Positions 23,601 to 36,297 of a DNA stretch of 64,000 nucleotides are shown here, piece after piece (the first letter of the stretch is position 1; every line of letters begins with the position of its first letter). Below the pieces are notes generated by a model. It ran no database searches, was not told the origin of the DNA, and saw only the letters and a program-made list of their open reading frames with translations. The position numbers and the translations under genes are program-made. The stretch is from Monocercomonoides exilis (lineage: Eukaryota; Preaxostyla; Oxymonadida; Polymastigidae): the NCBI GenBank assembly GCA_001643675.2, contig LSRY02000041.1:64501-128500 (forward strand). Reading direction: 5' to 3'.

Positions 23601-26600
23601 CCTCTTCAACAACAAGAGCAACCTCTTCACATCCAGCCCAGTGCCCGTTATCTTCTGCAAGCAACTCCTTTTCCAGCTGGTGGAATAGCGGGCAATCTCC
23701 CAATCCACATCGCTCGTTTCTTCTGCAGTCTTTTCTGCGGTCGATGTCTTTTCTGTCGATGAATCTGGTCAGCTCCCTTGCCAATCACCATCTCTTCCCA
23801 TTCACTGTTCACTCGGCATCTGGATACAGTTGTTATCCTTTTGACACCCGCGAAAAGCAATGCGAGAGGAAACATTCAATTGTGGAATGCAAAGCAAAAA
23901 CAACAGAAAATTCATTGGATGACATGAAAAGAATAAATAAAGAGTTGTCTAATAATTGCATTGAGAACAACAGTTCTCAGTCCATTTCATCATCATCAAC
24001 AACATCATCATCATCATCTGCTCATTTCACACGCAACTGCACCATTCTATCCTCTCCACTTCACACAAAAGCCTTCATTTCTCTTCTTCATCGCTCTGGC
24101 ATTCCTCTTCTTGATCTGACGCCATCTCGTCTTTCATTCCTTTATGTTCCTGTGAAGAAGCTGTTATCCAAACAGAATCCTCATCTCACTAAGCTCGTAA
24201 CAGAGCTTGAGCAGCCGTATATTGGCAAGTCGTATTCTTTTCCTCTTTCACGAAACATGTTTTCAATGCTGGAGACGAAAATGGCGTTTATGCAGAAATA
24301 TCCGCTTTTCTCTGTTTTTGACAGGGGAAGCGGAGTGAAAGAGAACGAAGGAAGGATTGCTTCTCTGAAAGAACTGAAGCAGCGAAGCCAAAAAAAGAAC
24401 AAGAAAGATAAAAGGAAAAGTGAGTTCGATGCATCATTTGATGAAGAGATATGCGAACTTGATATTTGGGGCAATGAGATCGTGCTGGATTCTAATGATT
24501 GCTTACTAAAAAGGCGATCAAATTCAAACAGAAAAGGGAAGAAGCACAATAATCAAACAAAGGAATTTCTGATATCCCACCTGTTTCCTTCACTTCACAC
24601 TGCTTTGTCCTACCAGATTCATGTGAATGAGTCGCAGATCTACAACATTCGGATGCCACCAATCTTTATGTACTTCCCTACCATTTCCATTTATTCAAAC
24701 ATTTTCATTCCTCTTTCAACTTTACTTCCGTATTTTGCGCCTTTTGCTCTTTCTCTGCTCGTTTTTGATGAGCAGACACATTCACAGAGTGATCTGGAGC
24801 TATTATTTTGGAGAATGCCTCTTGGCTCAGAGGGAAATGTAGCTGATGCAGAAACAGAGAAGAGCAAAACATCACAGAAAATGGATCAATCGGCTGATGA
24901 ATCAACAGCCAATCAACCGAATTCCACATTAACAAAGAAATCCTCCTTCTCTTCATTAACGCAGTTTTCTTCCATTTCTTCTTCTCAATCTTCTTCTTCA
25001 CTTCGTCTTCAGCTCCCTCCATCCATTTCATATCTTCTCGGATTCAACCCAACAACGGGCCATCTTTCACCAGAATGGGGATTGAACCAACCAAATGGAT
25101 CGTCTCATCTCTTTCCTTCGCTCCCTTATTTGACTGATATTAATGGAGCTGTTCCTGAGGCTGAGAATTCTTCTAATCGAACGTCCAAGGGGCCTGTTTC
25201 AATTGATGATGTGAGAAAAAGGCTTATTCTCAACAATAAGGAGAGAATGAAAGGAAGTGGAAGAATTGGTGAGTTTGTGGAATTGAATAGAAAAGATACT
25301 TCGAACGAACAGATTGAAGAGGATAAGCTGCTGCTGATGCTGGCAGGGCTGGATCACAATGCATTCGGAACAAAGGCAAATGTGGCATATTCCGATCTTC
25401 TCACAACGAACGTACCAAAAGATGTGAGGGAGGGAGCTATTTTTGAGTTTCAGAATCAATCAATAAAAAAATTGGCTGAAAGAGCAGATGAGGCTGTCAA
25501 TGAGCTACTCGCAGAAGATCGCAATTTGAGGGAGATGGAGCAGAATGGTTTGAATCTCCCTCTTTCAGGAGCTGCGAAGGATGTGGAGTCTCTGAGTGAG
25601 TGGAACAGATCTGGTGGAGGAATAAGAAGGAGAAGAGGGCTGTTCAAAAGCATTCTGTGGTGGAAGAGAAGGAAAGAAATGGGATTGCTGACAGAAGGAA
25701 AATCCTCACAAATGAAATGCAAAGAAGGAGAGAAAGGAAGAATGGATGGAAACGAATCAAAAAATGAAAATGAAGAACTGGACGGAAAGGAAGAAAAAAT
25801 GGGTGAAAATGAAATAGATGATATTGATGATGATTTCTTAATTAATTCTTGGAGATCTTATTCTTTGCAATACAACTCTTATCATAATGTGTTCAATTGT
25901 TGGGATAAACAGTTTAAAACTGATCAAAATGAAATTATCAATGCTTCTGAATTCGAAAACAGAAAATCGTTGTTTAGTTCATATTTTTCAGTGCTTTCTT
26001 CATTCGGAATAGGATCAGGTTCTGTTCAATCTGATGGAGCAAGTCAAATTGAAGCTAGCAATGTTCAGTTTTTGCCAAATGAAACCAAAATTGGAGGGAA
26101 AGACAAAGAAAGTGAAGAAATAGAAAGAGAGGACAAAAAGAATCATTTGGAAAACTCTTTTTGGAGATATACACCAAAGGAAATTGAAAGAGCAATCTTT
26201 TGGGCTTTAAGCGAAAGCAGAGATGTTGAGCGATCAATTAATGCCAACCTTTTGCAGCTTCTCTTTCAGCCGCACCCTGTCGATCTGAATGCGCTTCAGA
26301 GAGTTAAAGGCAAACAAAATGAACATCAAAACGAAAAGACTGGCGTGTCGAACTCCAATGAAAGCGCAGATATTATTTCAAGTCAAAGCCAAATAAGACA
26401 CTTAAAAATGTCAAAAATTCAAGTAACGTCGATTGAGTTTATAAACATGCATCTTCAATCAACTCTATTTCGTCTGTCTGCTTTTGCAACAATTTCATCA
26501 CCAATAAGCATTTCATTGTCGCTCTTCTCTCTATTTCAAACATCTTTGAGAAAAATTACAGACTTTTTAAAAGGAAGTGAAAAGGATATTGATCAAAAGA

Positions 26601-29600
26601 TTAACAAACAAGAATTTCAAGGACTTGAAACAGAATGCAAAGCATTATCTGCCTCAAACAGAAAAAAGCTGCTAAAGCAACTTGATTCACAGCTTGTTTC
26701 TTTTATTCCATCATCAGTTCGAAAGTTCTCCATTTATCCATCTGCAAATACATTAAGCTTTACTGAAATATTGTGTTCGTTGAATTCTAATGAATTAGAA
26801 AATAAACTGGGAATCTCATCTCCTGTCATCGCAGATTTAGCCTCATTTCGAGTAGCTGCACAATTTTTGGAATATCTTCTGTTCTTTTTCAGCAAAGAAT
26901 TAGCAAATCACATTCAGAAATTACACATGTTGAGTTCAACGCTTACTCTTGCAGAGTCTCGTGCAGCTGAAGCCGTTGCTGCGTGGACTCTGTGCCTTTC
27001 CGACTATTCTTCCCACTTATCAACTTCAAAAACACCACTTCCTCCACTGGAATCGAAAGAAAGTAATTCACAAGAGATAACAGCAAAATTTCAGTTTCTA
27101 TCTGTTAAAGCACACGAAGCTGTTTGTGTCTGCAGACAGCTTCATCGCACTCAGCTGAATGAATGCTCGCTTTTTAACGGATGTTTGACGATGGATGGAT
27201 TCTGCCTTTTGATGAAGTTCATAACATCTCTCATGATTGGAACTTGGCTAAATGAGGAAGATGCAATCAAAGATAGCCAGGGATTTATCGGGAAAACCAA
27301 ACTTACTCCAGCTTATCAACATTATCCTTTTTATTTGCTTGAGGTTATTCAAATGCTGCTGCGAATGTTGTGCACGCAACAGAATTGGAGACTATTAACT
27401 CATTGGATCAGTGCAAAAAGGTGTAATGGCATAAGCTCTGAACTTTCATCTGTGTTGTGTTTTTCGCCATTGAACGTTGATTTTATCCCAACTTTTAGCA
27501 AATTGGAAGGAAAAGAAGATAGATTTTTATCATCAACATTGATTTCACCAGAACTTGCGCATAGAATAAGCATTGCTTTTTCGTTTGTGTGTATGGTTGT
27601 TGAAGCATGTGTGTATCTTCTTTTTTCTGAAGATTGTGTAGCGTGCCGACTTGAAACGCGAAATATTTGCTGTTCGATGCTTATGCTCATCCTCAGCTTC
27701 TCTGCTGAGTCAAGATTTGTGTTTGTTGAGGCATTGACCCGATCGCACACTATTAAAAATATTTTACTCGATTCAAAACTTCAAAGACAATTGCGTGAAC
27801 AATTAAACTTGGAAAATGTTAGCTCCGATAATGCCTCGGATGATTTCACGACAATGGATCCAACTAGTTCGAATGCAAAAGTTGAAACAATATCGTTTGA
27901 TTGGAACATTAAAGGAAAATTTGAGCAATGCAAAAATTGGAATATTGCTCAAGCTACAGTGATATTTGTTATGATGCTCTTTACTTATCGCCAAAAAACT
28001 CAACCTCTTGCTTTGCTTTCGGTGATTGCATCGACATCCATGGAAGCATCTCACAAGTCTCTTGTGAAATCACCTTTCCAAGCTGATTCTTTCGAAATGC
28101 TTAACTTGAAAGCAATTCTTGAGCATTCGGCGATCTTCATGCCTCTCCTTTTATCGACGCCTGCCTCAAACGATGATGAAGTTTTGGTGATTGATGACGA
28201 ACTTTGGAAGGCATTTCTGTTTTGTTTGCAAAATCTTGATTATGCTTCGATGATAGATCGTGCAACGGATAAGGATGAACGCACAGATTGTCCTTCTTTA
28301 GAAAAAGATAAACAATCTAACGAAGATGGGAGAAATAAGACAAATGGTCACGCACTTGTTGAATTTGTCATTCCGATAGATAATTTGCCTATTGGAATTG
28401 GTGGAAAGACATATGTTGAAAAGTTAGATTCATATGTTTGCGACACTTATCTTAACAAAATGCTAGAACTGTTTAAAAGTGCGTCAAATTCAAATCAACT
28501 ACAGCAAGCAGTTGAGCCTCCAGCAAATATTGCATCTTCAAGTGATTCTAATCACGGTGAAGAAGCAACAAAGAGTTTGCCTCATTTGAGACATATAACA
28601 GCGCAGCAGCAATTTATCTCGTCTTTGCTTCAGCAAAGCAACTCCTGTCTTACGGAAGTTATTAACATGGAGCGTAAGGTGAACGAAAGTGCAAAGCAAA
28701 TTGATAATTTGGAGTGGAACTTTATTGAACGCAGAATTAAGAGTGTGTTCGATCAGCTAAGTGTTTTGCTGCGTCTCTTGGAAGGCATCATATGCAAAGC
28801 TCCACACTTTTTATTTACACACGACAGAACAATAAAGCCTGATAAAGCAATAGGATTAAAATCTGATCTGCAAAATAATACTTCATCAGGATTTCGTTCA
28901 TCAAATCTGAAGTTATCTTTGGAGAGTGAGATGCTTGCTTCTGAACTTATTGATTTTCTCTCTTCGGTTATTCGTTTTGCTTCTTCTCGTCAGGGAATGA
29001 CACGCGTTACGCGCGAGGCCGTGTGGTCTGCAATTTCTCTGCCGTTTATTCCTTCGATTGTTGCTCCAGCTGTGCAAATACTTGTTCATGTGGGAATAAT
29101 ATTCAGCTTCTTTTTTGTGAATGATTCACGTTTGCTTTCGGATTCTTCGTTGAATGTTGCTCAAATGAAAGGGATTGGCAGATGGTGCCATGAACAAATT
29201 GCGATTCGTTATGCCACAAAAAGTTATTTAAAAGAAGATAATTCAAATTCAGCACAAACAATTTTCTGTACTAAGAATATTCACAGAAAAGAAATAGCAC
29301 ACAGTTTTCATGTTTTATCATGCTTTGAGAATATTGCTGATTGGATTGAAGCAAAAAGAGATAAGTTTTCGAATCACACTTCGAGTTTTCAAGCATCTTC
29401 TTCGACGCAATCAATTGATTCCGAAGATTCAGGAAAAAAAGACGATTTATCAGAATGCCAGATATGTTTTGCAAGAGCATGTGATACAATTATTGAGCCG
29501 TGCAAGCACGAAATATGCGCTCATTGTTTTATAAGGATTTCTGAATCAACAAATGTTTGTCCTTTCTGTAGTGTCAAAATCACTGGAAGCAAAAAAAAGA

Positions 29601-29617
29601 TAGATGCTAAAAATTGA
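20627..29617 (+). CDS. RNF123: RNF123/KPC1-like E3 ubiquitin ligase (SPRY + C-terminal RING)
   Basis: Three exons (20627-20909, 20991-21519, 21673-29617) give a 2,918-residue protein with introns in phases 1 and 2. Residues ~98-270 form a SPRY domain (LIFGGRWQFEATLL, SIEFFRNGISLGPAFENI). It is followed by NYGDIPFRYPLPD, which matches the RPFRYP segment after the SPRY domain of RNF123. The last ~55 residues hold a C3HC4 RING finger (ECQICF, PCKHEICAHCF, CPFC). SPRY near the N terminus with a C-terminal RING is the KPC1 architecture; in animals KPC1 ubiquitinates p27Kip1 in the cytoplasm, and the substrate here is unknown. Human RNF123 is about 1,300 residues. The excess is Ser runs, K/R-rich tracts and acidic loops, mostly in the first half of exon 3. 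The middle (residues ~1,500-2,700) is helical and better conserved in style. The upstream ATG at 20623 is in a closed frame. Confidence 0.85.
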
Positions 29618-30331
29618 AATTCTAAAAAGTGTTCCAAATGTAGCATTGAGGATTTAAGTTCATTTGCAGAGCCAAAGAAGTTAAAGCATTTCTAATATTT
29701 TCGAGAATGAAATTTGTTATATGCAAATCAGAAAAAAGTTCAATGTGCAGTTTTCATATGGGACAGAATTTTTTCATTTAAGAAAAAATTAATGATTTGT
29801 TCCAGACTTTTTTTGAAATCATATAATTACAAAACTGACATTATAGTGCTATATTGAATATTGAAATATTATAAAGTTGAAAAAAATCCTTGAAAGAACT
29901 GTGTGGAATAAAATTCACAATGCAAAATATTTCGTCCCATATTTATTTGTTTTCAATAAGTTTTTGTTAATTTTTAAATATTCACAAAAATACATTTTTA
30001 TGTTATCATTAGAAATAGGAATTTTTGATAGAAATTCATTGGTAGACTGATTTTTTTATTCTTAACAAAAATAAAGAAAAGGAAATACTTATCAAAAAAA
30101 AAAAAAAATAAAAAAAAAAAAATAAAAAATAAAATAAAATAAAATAAAATAAAATAAAATAAAATAAAATAAAATAAAATAAAATAAAATAAAATAAAAT
30201 AAAAATATTCTCTTTGAAATAAATTTAAGGTGTTTTTTTCATCCGGACTTTTTTTTATCAGGACAAAAATTAAAATAAAAATATCTCAACAAATATTCAA
30301 TATTTATTTACAGAAATTTGAATAGTTGTAT
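29618..30331. other. AT-rich intergenic region with AAAAT microsatellite
   Basis: Very AT-rich. A poly-A run starts near 30093, followed by a pentanucleotide (AAAAT)n array at about 30124-30203, roughly 16 units. No coding or RNA signal. Confidence 0.7.
30124..30203. repeat. (AAAAT)n microsatellite
   Basis: About 16 near-perfect copies of the pentamer AAAAT on the plus strand, directly after a poly-A run. Confidence 0.9.
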
Positions 30332-30876
30332 ATGGGTGTTTTTTTTTGATATCATAAAAAATTCTGACGTTTGATCAAAGAATTTTTTCATTAAGGGTTG
30401 ATTTAAAAAGAAAAATAAAAGTGATGACCATTCAAATATATTGTTTGATAAATAATTATTTTTAATTGTTTGTTGCTTTTTATTTGATTTTAATTGTTTT
30501 TATTACAAATTTTGAAAAAAATAAAAAATTATTCTGAATAATTTCAAAACTGAAGTAAATAGAACAAAACTTTTGTTTTGTGGTTTTAACAACATGGGCA
30601 ATATTTTTGGAAAGGTGGGAAAAATTGATCTGACCCAGTATTAATCTATTTTTAGGGAGAAAATTCAAAAATAATTTCTGTATTAATTGTTTGGTTTAGG
30701 TTGAAGGGTTAGCGTAATTGTTCTTGGGCCTAGGGTTTTGTTTCCGCTCTTCTTTAAAGTGTTTTCGTTCGAAAAAAGTGGTTCATTTTTTGATCAATTT
30801 TTAGGGTTATGGTTTGGTTATAAATATTTGTGGAAGAAAAGTATAGAAATAGTGGGGGACTAAATCCGGGCCGGGG

Positions 30877-32474
30877 AGGAAACCCGGGCCATTGATATAA
30901 AAATAGGAATTTTTTATTTTTCCTTTTTTTGTGTTTGTATTTCATTTCATGGATTGAAACAAAGAAAAACAGTAAAGATAAAGATATTTTTCAATTATGA
31001 AAAAGTTGTGCATCCCAAAAAAAGCTTCAATGATATGGAATAAATAAAAAAATGTTTTCAGAACAAATCGGATAAATCATCAGAAGAGTAATAAACAGCT
31101 CCAAATGAAGTCCCATTGGTGCAGATTTGGGTTCAACGCCAGGGAATACCCATTCTGGAGGATTATCAGGAAGATTTGATAAAATCTTCTCTGGGTTAAT
31201 TGGCCATAACCCTGTGCTTTTCCAAGAAGACTTATAAGTTTCTGGATACGAAGCGGCTGCAAGTCCATTTCTTAAGATTTCAATAAGAATTTCTCTTTTT
31301 GAAGATGCTGAGGTTGTTGTTCCGCTTTCTTTGGCTTTTCCAAACACCCTTTTCATGCTTGCGAAGATGTATTGATCATTAGGCTGCAAAATGTGAGAAG
31401 TGTGTGATGGAAGTTTAACAAGATCAATTAAATTATCCTTGCATAATTGAAGAATTTCCGTCTGAAAATGTCCCACTCCACCATCCATAATGAGGACGGT
31501 ATGCTTTTCTTTCTTTCCCACTGCAATTCTTTTATTTCTAATTTCTGAGATTACGCACTTTTTGAACAAGTCCAAAAAAATTGCTGATGTAACATGACCA
31601 GATAAAGTAGGAATGAACACTTCGTGTGAAGTTGTTCCAAGCTTGTATTCTTCTGGAAGCGTTGAAAATGGAATCAATATGGGTGTCAAATATCGACACC
31701 CGTCTGCACTTGTCATGAAGATAATTGAAGTCGAAGTTAACAAGTTAACTTCAGGAACAACTGCAGAAGGAGTCGAGGATGAAGAAGCAACAAGTTCAGG
31801 TTGTTGTTTGGATGAAAAAGTGGAAGTTTCATCCAAGTTAAATAATAGCTGTGGAATTGGATTGACACTTTCAAACAATTTCTTCACTTCGTCAAAGAAG
31901 GGCACGATTGTATATTTCGAAGTGTGGGCTGCTCTCTCTAAAGGCAAAGAAATTGGTTTTGCAAGACTAATTTCTAAGTGCCTTTTCAAAAATCGTTTCA
32001 ATCAATGTTTGTCTGCAGTTTTTTCTTCATCTCCTTCTTTTCTCTTTGTTTTTTAACAAATCATTTGCCTGAATAAAAAAAAAATAAAACAAATAATTAT
32101 AAGCGAAATACATTCCATTTGAGTTATTTTATTTATGAAAGAAATATTCCACTCTCTGCATCGTGAATTATCACTGTGGTTAAATACTGTTCGTCAGAAT
32201 TTTCAAATAGAGTCTGTCTTCCACATTTTCCAGGTGTATTCCTTTTTTTTTCTGCGGCGAGTACTCTTTGCACTGAAGAGCGAGAAAGGACCTGAGCTCG
32301 GGCTATTTTTCTCGTTGGAATGTTCAAAATGTTGTGTAGGAAAATTGCTTTCAAGTTCACATCTTCCAACTCACGAATTTCAGCAGTTGCACAAAGTGTT
32401 GATACAGTAAAAATTGTTTTTTTCATCAGTGATCACAAAAATCAAACTATGGGTGAGGTCCGGGTTTCCTCCCC
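30877..32474 (-). mobile_element. Decayed DDE_1 (pogo/Tigger-like) transposon 1
   Basis: An 18-bp inverted repeat, GGGGAGGAAACCCGGRCC, lies at 30877-30894 and in reverse complement at 32457-32474. It brackets a minus-strand DDE_1 transposase. No TA duplication borders these repeats, and the whole inserted block relative to the 42-kb copy is larger (about 30571-32615). The true ends may therefore differ from the repeat pair. Confidence 0.55.
31027..32426 (-). pseudogene. DDE_1 transposase (pogo/Tigger-like), broken
   Basis: The minus-strand N-terminal piece (32426-32133) is helix-turn-helix-like: KAIFLHNILNIPTRKIARA, then SRSSVQRVLAAE. After a possible intron (acceptor ATTCAG near 32066), ANDLLKNKEKR and DEEKTADKH lie in two different frames, showing a frameshift near 32020. 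A TGA at 32004-32002 sits between KH and LKRFLKRHLE, where a Trp is expected in this family. The downstream catalytic domain is open to 31027. It has first Asp LFNLDETS, second Asp VLIMDGGVGH and third acidic residue in SHILQPNDQYIFASMK (usually LQPLD), followed by SSWKSTGLWPINPEKIL. This is the DDD arrangement of DDE_1 endonucleases. The frameshift and nonsense codon indicate an inactive copy. Confidence 0.8.
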
Positions 32475-32486
32475 AACTAAAAATAG

Positions 32487-32569
32487 AGCACTCTAGCTGA
32501 TCGGCATAAGCGATTTGCTAACAAACTTGCAAGTTGGTGAGTCTAAGGTTCGAGCCCGGAGGGGTGCTC
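32487..32569 (+). other. tRNA-like sequence (pseudo-tRNA or tRNA-derived SINE head)
   Basis: The 83-nt segment has a 7-bp acceptor-like stem (AGCACTC 32487-32493 with GGGTGCT 32562-32568, one G-U pair). It has a D arm with box A (TAGCTGATCGG) and a box B (GGTTCGAGCCC). The anticodon stem cannot be paired convincingly, the T stem has two mismatches, and one extra base separates the T stem from the acceptor. A T run follows (ATTTT, then TTTTTT), as at pol III genes. A wider 12-bp inverted repeat (AAAATAGAGCAC at 32480-32491, GTGCTCTATTTT at 32564-32575) encloses it. It is probably a decayed tRNA or the head of a short interspersed element, not a functional tRNA. Confidence 0.55.
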
Positions 32570-33060
32570 TATTTTGCCATTTTTTCAATAAAAAATTTTG
32601 TCCACCTTTCTTTAATCATGCAAAAACATGATAACAATAATCACAACACATTATCAATCAATATCTTAATCAAAACACTGTCAATGCTATTGCAAAGAAA
32701 TTATAAAATTGCTGACGAAGATCATCAAACTTTAGAAAAAAATGAACAAATTTCAAAATTACACAAAAAAATATGATAGTTATACAAGACATTTATTGCA
32801 TAAACAACAATTTATAATGAATTATTATTAAGAAACAATTAATTCTTTGGAGAAGTTACCAAAATAAATTAGATAAAAAAAAAAAAAAATAACAAAGAAA
32901 ATTTAGAAAAAAAATGAGAAGAAATACGAAAATTTATGCTTTTTTCACTCAAAAATGTTTTGCTTAACAGCAATTCTCTTTTATTCTCCATCATCCACCT
33001 CTTAGGCATAGCCTTGCTTGAAAGCTGAGTTTATCTTTTATGGGGCTGTTCATTTTCCAT

Positions 33061-34600
33061 GCAGACTCTGCAAACACTCCTTTCGTCTGAGATGATTGAT
33101 GAAGAAGAAGTGGGTATGCTCATTTATGTAACACCATCTCCGCTGTCTCCTTGCCTGGCCTGTTTCTCCACATCTCTGCTATATCCACTTTAACAGTACT
33201 TGTGTCCTTTCAATTCATTTTCACTATGTTCGCTGATTCTTCACTCATGGCAGTTTTCCCGTCTGCTCTGACCGACTCAACTGCTTTGAGGCAACCTGAA
33301 CCAGAACCCAGAACAGTATTCGGATGTGAATCTGCAAACTGTGCCACATTTTGCTCTTATGCAAGGGGCCAGCTCTTATGTGAAACGCTGAGAGAGAATG
33401 TGCAATGGGCTGTGCTACCAATACATATGCTTTCACCAGCTGCGTGAGCGAAGAGTCGACCGAGCGAAGAGCCGCGATTGTGTGTCTCCACTGCGAGAAG
33501 TCATCATTGCGCTTGCTCGCATGCATCCTCAAATTCTGCTTCGCCCTCAACAACGCCTATCGAGGAAAGGACCTCTTTCTCCAGTGCTTCTCAATCACAG
33601 CACAGATCAACGAGTCCCTCTTTTCCTTCGACTTCACCCAGCCTTCTCAAGCCACCAATACCTCCATCTGATGCTCTGACTCCTTTCACACCGATCTAGA
33701 CCTCGACTTCAACAAAGAAACCTTCATCACATTCTGCTGGGTGTCCCAGATATTCTTCAAACAGAACACCAGCTCCTCTCCTAAGCTATGCTGTTCCCCG
33801 CTTGGTCCCTGTATCTCCTTCTCCACTTCCATAATTTATATCTTCCTCCACAATTGCCTTCCCAACATTCGAATTTGGTCTTACTCAAACAATCGTGTTT
33901 TTGTTCACTTTGCATTTTCCCGTTCGCTGATATTGCATTAAACAACAACTGCATCCTCATCTCATTCCACTCCTCCTTCCGCTCCTCCTTTGCTTCAATC
34001 AACTTTTCAGTCTTTCACATTTTCGACTGATTCCTCCAGACATCTTTCTGAATCTTTTCTCTCTCGCTTCAATTTCTCCTCCTTCAGTGCTTCACAGTCT
34101 TGTGCGTGATTGACGTTGGATTTAGCAACTCCGTCTAACATCTCTCGCAACAGATCTCTCCATTAAAGCAGACAGCGCTATTCTTCTTATTCAATGTCAA
34201 ATTTGTCATGAAGCTCTTTTCGAATCATGAATTCCTTCTTCACTAACATCTTGCTCTCCAAGATCAGCAGTTGCGCACATGCCAACAACTATGAGTCCAC
34301 CAACAACAGCCTTGCCGTTTGGAATTACCACTTCTCCCACAGCAACTTCGTCTGCTCCGATGCCGGTAAACTCAACATCGCTTTCATGAATCGGCTTGGA
34401 ACATATGCACCGTTGTTCAGCACCATTCACTGTCACTCAAATACATCACCCCTGGTTCCTATGTTCCTGCTTCCAAGCATTTTCAGATTGCAAAAGATCT
34501 TCTTCCCAAGAACCGCACTTAAAAAACGCTGCAAGAATGAAAATATTAGAGCAAAAAGAGAAAAAGAAGGGTTAGAAATGTTCTGTGCTTAGAGAGACTT
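33061..34600 (+). pseudogene. Decayed repetitive surface-protein gene (beta-helix type), copy a
   Basis: Several short plus-strand frames in different phases line up as one broken gene: NAYRGKDLFLQCFSITAQINESLFSFDFT near 33540-33630 (quoted in part), then DLDLDFNKETFITF near 33700, then segments around 34207-34450. The same order occurs at 43.2-44.4 kb (DPDLDISPNTLITF). The alternating hydrophobic short-strand style and Gly/Cys-rich context resemble the large repetitive, probably membrane-attached surface proteins I recall from Monocercomonoides. Stops and frameshifts are frequent. Function cannot be inferred beyond that. Confidence 0.45.
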
Positions 34601-36189
34601 CAGAAAGAGCTAATAAGAGTCTGTTGCAGAAAATGAAGGAGTTGGTGGCTTCGCCGGAGTTCCAACAAGAACAGAAGGGGCTGACAATTGTGTGTGCGTG
34701 CTCACAATTAAAGGAGGAGAAGCAATTATCGAGGAGGATGAGATGTTTTGAGCGTGCAGATGTGTAGATGAGGATGTGCAATTGAACGAGTGTAAAATCT
34801 GCTGCTGTTCATTTTCAATATCACCTCCTCCTTTTATTCCCATGTTCCTCCTCTTTTCTGTTACTATCTGTGCAAGTCTTGTTTCGAAAGCGTCAATTTG
34901 CAATGTGTGAAAATCATCTTTCTTTTTTGTTTTCATCTTCGTCTTTGACTCTTTCTGCTGTCTCCCTTTTCTCGTCTCTGCACTCAACTTGCTTCTGAAA
35001 TCCAACTTCTATGCCTCTTCCATTTGAACTTGAACTTCTCTCTCTTCGCTTCTTGGTGGTGTCATAAAGCGAGCTGATAAACGCAATGCACCTGGCAGCT
35101 CCTTCCCACTCAACTGCCATTTCTCATTCGATGCCCATTCACCTCATTCACCCTGTTTAGCACAGCCGGAGCGCGGAAGCCGTGCGAAGTCCCTAAGCAT
35201 AGCAGGATGAGCGCTGCAAAAGAGAAGAGAGGTTCAAATGCACATCCAGCGAAGCTACAGAATGCATTGATAACGATGATGATGAAAAAGAGAATAATGA
35301 AAAAGGAGGAGGCGATAGTGGAGAAGAAGATGATGATGAATGGAACACAATGAAGCAGAGAACAACGATTTCAAAGCAGGAAGAGGATGAGGAATGAGAG
35401 AAAGAAGGAGCGGAGGGTTGCCGAAATCCAGGAGCAAATTCCAAAGAAGACGCAGAATCAGAAGAAGTCGACAATTTCTTCTCAGATGGCAGAGGTTTTG
35501 ATGAGATCTTCATTTCTCTTAAGGGATCCTTTGCATCGTCTGCATCCTACGGAGCAGAGCAGCAGAGGCCAAAGTGATAACACAATTCAGCCAGCGCTGT
35601 GCGATGGGGCGTGTCCAGAGGAGAAGTGGCAACTGTTGATATGTTCAAAGAGCACCAGACACAGGTTCGTAGAGTTCATGTCGTATCGTCAGTGGGGTTG
35701 GGGGAGAAGAAGAAAAAGAAGAGGAGGGACGAAGAATGAAGATGAGAAGGGGAATAGAAGGAGAAGAAGAGATAGATTGTGAAGAGAAAGAAGAGAAAGA
35801 AGTTGAAGAAGAAGATGATGATGAACTCTAATACTGTTGCAAAGAAAAAGAGAAGGTCGAACAAAATTCTTTCCCATCTCAAACATAAACAATTATAAAA
35901 CCAGCGCTTCTTGCGCTGCACATCACGCAACTTCAATTCTCTTCCACACCTTTGACGTCCCTCATCTAATATTTATTACCATTTCCAACTTCCTCTTCCT
36001 CCTCTTCTTTTCTTCCGTGACTGCGTTCACAATTCTGGATTAATGTTCATCCAACAGCTTCACCAAGCCAGAAGAACAACCTTCTTTCACTTGAGATGTG
36101 CTTGGTTTATTTATTCTTTCTAAAATTGCACAAAAAAGCTGAAAAATATGGACTTTTCTTATTGTTCAGCGACTGAGTTGTAACATCCA
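34601..36189. other. Low-complexity gene remnants, both strands
   Basis: Alternating purine-rich and pyrimidine-rich tracts give spurious S-, E- and K-rich frames on both strands (for example 34610-35005 minus, 35387-35782 plus, 35676-35936 minus). GC content is higher than in true intergenic DNA, so this probably derives from coding sequence. No frame is longer than about 130 codons and no domain is recognisable. Confidence 0.4.
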
Positions 36190-36297
36190 GTGATTTTCAA
36201 TCAACGCACTGAGAATCTGCATCAGATATTTGTGGCTTATTACAGTGGGTTTGTGCTATCTTCTTCTTCTTCTTCTTCTTCTTCTTGTTCTTGTTCT

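Larger units (their letters stand above)
30332..33050. repeat. Dispersed AT-rich repeat R1, copy a, split by a ~2-kb insertion
   Basis: The left part (30332-~30570) and right part (~32616-33050) align to one continuous stretch at 42374-~43075. Shared landmarks are the start ATGGGTG(A)TTTTTTTTGATATCATAAAAA, GACGTTTGATCAAA, GTTTTTATTACAAA, AACATGATAA and TTTTTTCACTYAAAA. The segment between (30571-32615) is absent from the 42-kb copy, so it is a later insertion containing the decayed DDE_1 element and a tRNA-like sequence. Confidence 0.75.

Noticed and set aside
30700-30840. Telomere-like TTTAGGG/TTAGGGTTA words
   Set aside because: Only scattered, non-tandem matches in AT-rich DNA; not a telomeric array.
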